From Sparassis latifolia (lineage: Eukaryota > Basidiomycota > Agaricomycetes > Polyporales > Sparassidaceae), in NCBI GenBank assembly GCA_018466975.1, contig CM031557.1, forward strand, positions 2,914,001 to 2,978,000: a stretch of DNA of 64,000 nucleotides, written 5' to 3'. Numbering within the stretch: position 1 is the first letter of the stretch; each line of letters begins with the position of its first letter. This document shows positions 58,454 to 64,000 of the stretch, piece by piece. The translations under genes were made by a program, and so were the position numbers. The notes under the pieces are model-generated. The model did not search any database. It saw only the letters and a program-made list of their open reading frames with translations, and was not told the DNA's origin.

Positions 58454-58498
58454 TCTCAAGGGAAAATTTCTGGCAGTTCCAGAAATTTTCCCTTGAGA
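58454..58498. repeat. perfect 20-bp hairpin with 5-base loop
   Basis: tctcaagggaaaatttctgg, loop cagtt, then the exact reverse complement. It lies about 560 bp inside the right end of the 3.9-kb TIR element in non-coding sequence. Confidence 0.9.
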
Positions 58499-59063
58499 GT
58501 ACTCACTCATGTCTTTGCTCAGCCTCTCTGAGGGTGACCTGCAGGTTCTCATCAACTTTGTCCATTCTCCAGTGTTATAGATCTCCTTCAGGGCTTCAGC
58601 GACCTCGTCAATGTGAATGTACTTCTACTACTATATAAATATGAATGCAGTGTTGTGCGATATGTGCTCATTTCAGTCACACCAGCATAGCAGAAGACTT
58701 TTGCCAGGAATTGAATGACTCTCAGCTTCCCTTCATAGGGAAGGGCAAGCTCTTTGTCAAACAATCCACATTATGGCAATACACTTCGGTTCACTTAGTG
58801 TCCTTGTTCTGCTCAACTCCTCTACTAGCTTATGTTACTTACCAAGTATATACATTAGTCGACTTATCGGACTTGACATGTATGCTTAACTGCCTTATCT
58901 AGTGGCTTAATGTCATAATTACTATTTCTACTTACTAATATAAACTAAGTAAAACCAAGAAAGGCCTCAAAATATAATTTAAGACTTAGTTCCCTTATTG
59001 GACTTGACCCCTTAGATAAGATGCTTAAGCCAATCAAAGTAAATTTAAGGTTTTCCTGATGAA

Positions 59064-60508
59064 GGAGATCAGGGTGCATCCAAGGATGGTATCTAAGGAG
59101 AGAGTGGGCCATGACTTGGGATTTTCTGTCTCCAAAGGAGTTCAGTTAGGAACCAGATAAGTTGTTGCCCAGACGCACGACATTCAGTAAGGATATGTTT
59201 AAGTGATTCAGTTTTATTGCATACGTGGCATAAGGCTCGTTCTTCATAGCGGGGATTTTTCCCAGAAGGTGCTGCATTTCTGGTGCCATGTAGCCCTTTT
59301 CAGAGGAAATCTGATATGGGGCATTCAAAGTTGGAGGATCGGACTGAGCGCCATATTGCGGCATCAGTGTGGAAGATGTTAGTGATGGAGAAGACCGCAT
59401 GGTGGGTAATGTTGAGGTTAATGGTGATGGAGAGACGTTGTGGGGTAGTAGAAGTGTTACATATGCACTGGTATGTGAGGTGCTGTGTCAGGGACTGGAT
59501 ACAGGCACCTGTGAGGTGGAAGATTGACGGAATGGATGTGTCAAGATTATCTGAGATTGGTTTGCATGTGCTGTGGCCTGCTAGGGCATCTGCACCATTG
59601 TTTCCAATGCTATTAGCATGGCCCTTGGTCCATTTGAAGGTTATAGGCGCAACACGTTATCGGAGGTGGGCAGCAGCTGCTTGGAAAAGGGTTGCATTTT
59701 CAATACCAATCCATCTAATGTTTTTCCAGTGGGGAAGGTGAATAGTGAGTCTGTCTAAGGTGTATTTGGAGTCACTTATAATGTGGAGGGGGGCAATGAT
59801 TGGTACCACTTTTGTAGTGAGAAGGATTACTGCGATTTCACTGGCTTGATTAGAGATATATGGGGGGGGAGGCATACTGAGATGTTATGGGGATCGGCTG
59901 GGCTGAACCAGACACCACTGCCAGCTTTAGCATTTTTGTGCCCATTGTTGATGCAGGATCTGTTGGTGTATACAGTGGTAGATTCCTCTGGAACACTGCA
60001 TCTGGAGTGGTGAGCAGATTGTATTGTACCTGCTTGTGAGTCAGTGAAAATACGGAAGTCATTGCCTAGGTCTTCAGATTCTGTGATCAATGGATTGAAA
60101 AGTATCTGGCCATTTTCTTTGCGAGCTTTGCAGTTCTTACGCTTACAGTGGTGGGTTAGAGTGAGATTGTCCGTTTGTGGCTTATTGTGTGGATGCCACT
60201 TTGGTTCGAGCTGGTTTAAGGCTTTGTTTGCCATTTCAATGCATTTGCAGGGGTTTTCACATTTCAAGGAGTCACAGTCAAATTTGCAGTACTTACAGGT
60301 ACAGTTTTTGCGGGCGATATGTTGGGGTGAGAGGTCAGGTTTGCGCTCTCTCTTGGTAAATTTTAGAAGGTCGCCGTCCATCAAAATCTTGTGTCATGTT
60401 CTGAGGCATGTGGCCATGGGGGCATTATTCAAGAATTTAAGGTGAGGTTTTGCATCTATGTGATACCAAAGAGGGAGTTTCTTTTTCATAGATGTGGATA
60501 ATTTCAAC
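59064..60508 (-). pseudogene. LINE RNase H and C-terminal Cys/His region
   Basis: Contains TVYTNRSCINNGHKNAKAG, where an Asn occupies a position normally Asp-Gly in the RNase H motif (YTDGS), then ISDSKYTLDRL and KGHANSIGNNGADALAG. The frame is broken several times. Upstream it has a Cys-rich stretch (CTCKYCKFDCDSLKCENPCKC) resembling a zinc-binding region. Confidence 0.75.
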
Positions 60509-60510
60509 TT

Positions 60511-60724
60511 CATCAGGAAAACCCAACTTTTACTTAAAGGTGTCCTTATGTAACTTAAATGCACTTATGGGCCTTAAATAAGGTTAAAAAGTACAAAAAG
60601 TCCATAAGTCATATTTCCTTAGAGACTTAAAAGTCAACTTTTGGGAACTTATGGGCCTTAAATAAGGCCAAAAAGGACAAAAAGTGGGAATAAGCCCCAT
60701 AAGTAAAAGTTGGGTTTTCCTGAT
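60511..60724. mobile_element. 214-bp MITE of the CATCAGGAAAACC TIR family
   Basis: The ends CATCAGGAAAACCCAACTTT and, inverted, ATCAGGAAAACCCAACTTTT match. A TT duplication flanks it, and removal rejoins the LINE frame (Asp-Thr-Phe-Lys-Leu-Lys). The interior has the same cttatgggccttaaataagg motifs as the right end of the 22-kb element. The outermost base of the right end is lost. Confidence 0.88.
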
Positions 60725-60726
60725 TT

Positions 60727-63302
60727 GAAGGTGTCAAAGCGAGCATGGTGGTCGCATCCTGTTTGTAGCATGTGAAGGATGCCGCGAGGTAGCTTGAATG
60801 TTGAGTGTAGGCCGGTGGACCATGTTTGGAGGAAGACATTGATTTTGGAAATGGAGTGTACATTTCTGGAGGCCTTTGTTATATTTTCACCAATTAGTAC
60901 ATCAGCTACATAGGCCCACGTTGGGCAGTCGGATGAGAGGGCAAGGAATTCATGAAGCCATTGTAAGTCAATTGCTTTGTTACATGATTAAATTTCCAGT
61001 AGGTCGAGTCCTCCTGAGTGTGCAGAAAGGAGAAGGGTGGCCATGTTCACAGGTGGCGTGCTTGTACTGTTCCAGATAAAGTTACATGTTATTTTGTTTA
61101 GGGTCTTCTCAACATGTTTGGGCATGCCTTGTACTGCAGTCAAATATTGTGTCATTCCTCCAATGACCATCTGGATGATCAGGCAATGATCACGTATTGT
61201 TGAGTGAACATGGTTCCATCTTGAGAGGGCTGCAGATATTTTGTCAATTATTAGGGACCAAGGGGATGCTTGATTAATATTGTTACCTATCCAGGCACCT
61301 AGGATTCATATTGGTTCACCGTCTTTTGCGATGTGGATTTGCGGGGAAGGCATCTTTACTTGTATGTAATCTTTATGTGTTTATAATGGAGTTTCGGTAT
61401 TCTTGGGTACCAATGGGGATTATTTCCATTTTGTTTATGTTAAACCGAGCTGATGATGCTTTGCACCATGTATTTAGTATTTTAAGTAGGGTAGAGTAAT
61501 CATCATGTTCGGAGAGGTATGTGGTTGTGTCATCTGTGAAGAGTGTTGTGACAAGTTTTTCTGCAACTCCGGGATTTTGAAGCCTTGAAGTGGGGATGTA
61601 TGGAGACAAGAGAGTGGATCTCCTTGTTGGACACCACAGGTTACCTTGAAGATGGAGCTACATTCACCATTGAGGATGACAATGGTTTCTGCATGTTCAT
61701 ATAGGGATTTGACTGTTGCAATAAATTCTAGGGTAGGTTGAAGGCTTTGAGGGTGTCCCAGAGGTAGTTGTGTGCAATTCTGTCATATGCTTTTTCTTGG
61801 TCAAGGGCAATGATTACCCCATTTTCTTCAAGTGCTTTTGCATAGTTAATCATAAGTTCAGTAAGACATACTTGGTCGAGGTACAAAGCCTGCTTGGTTG
61901 GGGTGGATGATAGATGGAGCGACTTTGGACAGGAGAGTGTGAGTGCTTTGCTGAAGATTTTATAGTCAGAGTTGAGAAGTGTAATAGGATGATAGTTTGA
62001 AATGTTCCTCCGATCATTATTTTTATATAGGGGGCAAAACAAGCCTGCAGCAAAGTCAGTTCCTGGAGATACTCCATGTTGTTGTATGTCATTGTATACC
62101 CAGGTTAGTGTGCAAATGGTATTAAAGGATGAGATATTGTCCTTGGAGAGTTTGTCATGTTGGACTTTGAGGATTTTCCAGAATTCATATGGAATGCCAT
62201 TGATACCAGAGGCATGTTCTGATTGAGAAGCTTGTAGGGCCTCATTTACTTGCTGGGGGTTGTGACTTGGGTTGCTAAGTCTTTTGCTTTTTCATCTGGG
62301 AGTACATTTGGAATGGAGTTGAGTACAGTGTTAATAGCCTGTTTGCAGTCTTCTGAGTTGGTTGGTGGGTGATCAGTTTGGAGGTTTTCATAATAGTTCC
62401 GTGCAAGTTCTGCCATACGGTCAGAGTGAGTCTCATATTTGGGAGGGTTACTCCGGGAATTTGAAGTGAAAAGAAGATGTCACGTGGTTTTTTGTCTTTT
62501 GCAAGGTTAGTCCAGTATTTTTAGTGCATTCTGTATTAACCTTAAAGTGTGCTATCATTAGAGCATGGTTATGTTGACTGCAGGTTTGCTCTAGGTCTTG
62601 GATTTTTTGTTGTAAAAGGGCTGTAGAAAATCAATCTCTTTGGTGAATTTATTGTTCTGGAGTAGGGAGAGAGGCATTGTCCAATGACCTCTTCCTATGT
62701 ACGGGGTATTGAGGTCAGCTATTTGGACTGAAATAAGTCAGTGGTCAGTTTGGAATGGAGGATTTGTTATATTCCAGTCAGTTGTGGTGTTCATTAGGTT
62801 GTCTGTCAGATATATTCGGTCAATTCAGGAGTGGCTCCCGGTGACTTGTTAGAAGAAGGTGTAGTTATGTTTATTTGGGTGCATTATTCTCCATCCATTT
62901 TGAAGTTGAAAGTGAGTCCATAGATCAAGCAGTTCACTTGTTGCTGCTATTGGGTCTGGTTAGAGGGGGAAGCAGTCAACTGCATCTTCTATAAGATTAA
63001 AATCACCGAGGAGGATGTCAGTGTAGAGAAGGTCAGAGTTATCCCAGGCTGTGTTAAGCTGTCTCCAGAATTATTCATTTTCGACTGGCAGGTTTAGGGC
63101 ATAGATAGCTAGGATGTTGATTGTAAGGTCAGCATGTCAAGGGAGAGAGAGATAGAGTGCCCGACCAGGTATAATCTCAACTTCCTGCATGTCTTTCACA
63201 TTTGTTTGTTCACAGTTGAGGACTATCGCGATTCCTCCTGTTGTAGTGGCATTATTAGATGCGAAGAAGCGGATTTGTAAACATTTTCCATACTGGGAGT
63301 GC
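60727..63302 (-). pseudogene. LINE endonuclease and reverse transcriptase segment
   Basis: Endonuclease at about 62,600-63,300, RT fingers/palm at about 61,370-62,230, thumb to 60,730. The usual palm F/YADD box reads FTDDT. Numerous stops, for example in the endonuclease region, mark it as dead. Confidence 0.8.
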
Positions 63303-64000
63303 AGGCGGTGATGAGTGCACACCCAACACAAACACCTAAACCCAACTAAAACAAACAAGCAGCAGGGTGATCTGTGTGAGAGGGAAGGGCATCACAACTG
63401 TAAAATAAAGCAAGTGGGTCCCAGAACCTCAACCTAAGCCAAAGGGGGATGTGACCTGTAAGAGAACGAGGGTTCATGATATAAACACGAAGTCGGGTGA
63501 CAATCTACAACAAAGTCGTGAAAGTCGGAGGTAGGAAGCTAAAGTCGCGATGCAATCGCCAAACTCGTAGGCAAAGATGAACTAAATCGCAAAGGGCAAG
63601 GGAACTATCTGTGGGGTAAAATGCTATGGGAGAATGCAGTATTCGCCATCTCGATGAAGTCGCAGTCAGTCTAACGCAAAAGTCGGATTAAGACTAACGC
63701 AGGTGGTATATGTCGCAGTGGGGTATATTGCAGTTCAAAGTTGCTATCACAGTAAATGCAGTTTCTCAGTGATCTGAAGCTAAGGGGAACTCCTCCCTAC
63801 TAGTTTTCGATGATAATTGACGTAGACAGGTATTTATAGAGGGGGAAAATGGGAGAGGTGAAATGCAAAAGTCACGAAATGTCAGAAGATGGATTCTGAC
63901 ATCAGAAAGAGTCGCAATGGTCTAGGACCAATGGAAAAATAGGTAAAGGGAGTGGAGAGGTGAATGTCATACATTAGTAATGGAGACAAATGGTAAAGTA
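63303..64000. repeat. end of an unidentified element that truncates the LINE, runs off the window
   Basis: Begins near tgatgagtgcacaccc, interrupting the LINE endonuclease frame, and continues to the window edge. It is an inverted relative of 56,227-57,021. No protein frame is seen in either copy, so this may be an LTR or non-coding terminal region of a larger element. Confidence 0.6.

Larger units (their letters stand above)
55173..59061. mobile_element. 3,889-bp non-autonomous member of the CATCAGGAAAACC TIR family
   Basis: The ends CATCAGGAAAACCTTAACTT and, inverted, CATCAGGAAAACCTTAAATT match at 19 of 20. A 2-bp AA duplication flanks it (55,171-55,172 and 59,062-59,063), and its removal restores the LINE frame (Leu-Ile-Ser-Phe-Ala-Asp). 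No transposase frame is seen inside. The interior is low-coding and contains an inverted copy of the repeat at 63.3-64 kb, Cys/Thr-rich simple stretches, and a perfect hairpin near the right end. Confidence 0.85.
53600..63302 (-). mobile_element. 5'-truncated LINE (jockey/Tad-like, endonuclease-RT-RNase H) with three nested insertions
   Basis: Read from right to left: endonuclease domain (GGIAIVLNCEQTNV, EIIPGRALYLSLPW, LGDFNLIEDAVD, IDRIYLTDNL), reverse transcriptase (YKNNDRRNISNYHPITLLNSDYKIF, LFTDDTTTYLSEHDDYSTLL), thumb region (CNFIWNSTSTPPVNMATLLL), CCHC-like Cys motifs, RNase H (SGVWFSPADPHNISVCLPPH, IISDSKYTLDRLTIHLPHWKN, TKGHANSIGNNGADALA), the CHVCNKTESLKHILTEC motif and the C-terminal RLYRILISESAYLIWKIRCERR. 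Many stops and frameshifts show decay. The N-terminal part of the endonuclease is missing at 63,302. Three later insertions sit at 53,819-54,859, 55,173-59,061 and 60,511-60,724. Confidence 0.88.

Overview
The window reads as nuclear DNA of a filamentous basidiomycete, most likely an Agaricomycete. Genes are interrupted by many 50-60 bp GT-AG introns, DUF6533-type membrane genes are present, the housekeeping genes (a Gbp2/Hrb1-like RNA-binding protein, TPS2, SEC23, an MFSD5-like transporter) are of fungal type, and there is a Plavaka-type transposase and a RNase H-carrying LINE of the kind found in mushroom genomes. No species is assigned.

Region 1 (1-19.8 kb) is gene-dense and well preserved: the end of a DUF6533-type membrane gene (+), an SR-type three-RRM protein (+), trehalose-6-phosphate phosphatase (-), the COPII coat GTPase-activating protein Sec23 (-), an MFS transporter (+), a decayed second DUF6533 gene (+), the cytoplasmic tail of a membrane protein (-), and a single-pass membrane protein with a fungal extracellular domain (+). 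The main genes here splice into open frames without breaks.

Region 2 (about 20-64 kb) is a nest of transposons that can be unpacked. One long minus-strand gene, an Ulp1-like cysteine protease fused to a zinc finger and an RNase H-fold (P/THAP9-like) transposase, is split into three pieces: 53.56-50.42 kb, 28.33-26.09 kb and 20.98-20.44 kb. Piece 1 is separated from piece 2 by a 22,078-bp terminal-inverted-repeat (TIR) element at 28,337-50,414 with a 2-bp target duplication (CA). Piece 2 is separated from piece 3 by a 5.1-kb Ty1/copia element at 20,984-26,087 with a 5-bp duplication (GAAGC). Removing each insertion and one copy of its duplication restores the reading frame exactly.

The 22-kb element has CATCAG(G/C)AAAACCC ends. 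It carries a Plavaka-type transposase (-) facing away from a second multi-exon gene (+), a block of repeated subterminal motifs, and a captured, intron-containing piece of a myosin-motor chitin synthase gene that is itself split by a 7.9-kb Ty3/gypsy chromovirus-type element (duplication GTCAC). The same TIR ends define a 3.9-kb element (55,173-59,061) and a 214-bp element (60,511-60,724). Both sit inside a minus-strand LINE, again with 2-bp duplications and frame restoration. A third insertion in that LINE is a 1,041-bp element with long inverted arms and a TA duplication (53,819-54,859).

The strongest candidate for something not previously described is therefore the CATCAGGAAAACC TIR family: a giant gene-carrying member, a mid-size non-autonomous member and MITE-size members in one locus, probably mobilised by the Plavaka transposase it carries. 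Two cautions apply. The transposon genes carry many one-base frameshifts although their LTRs are nearly identical, which may be partly homopolymer error in the assembly. All family assignments are from reading the protein sequence, not from database searches.
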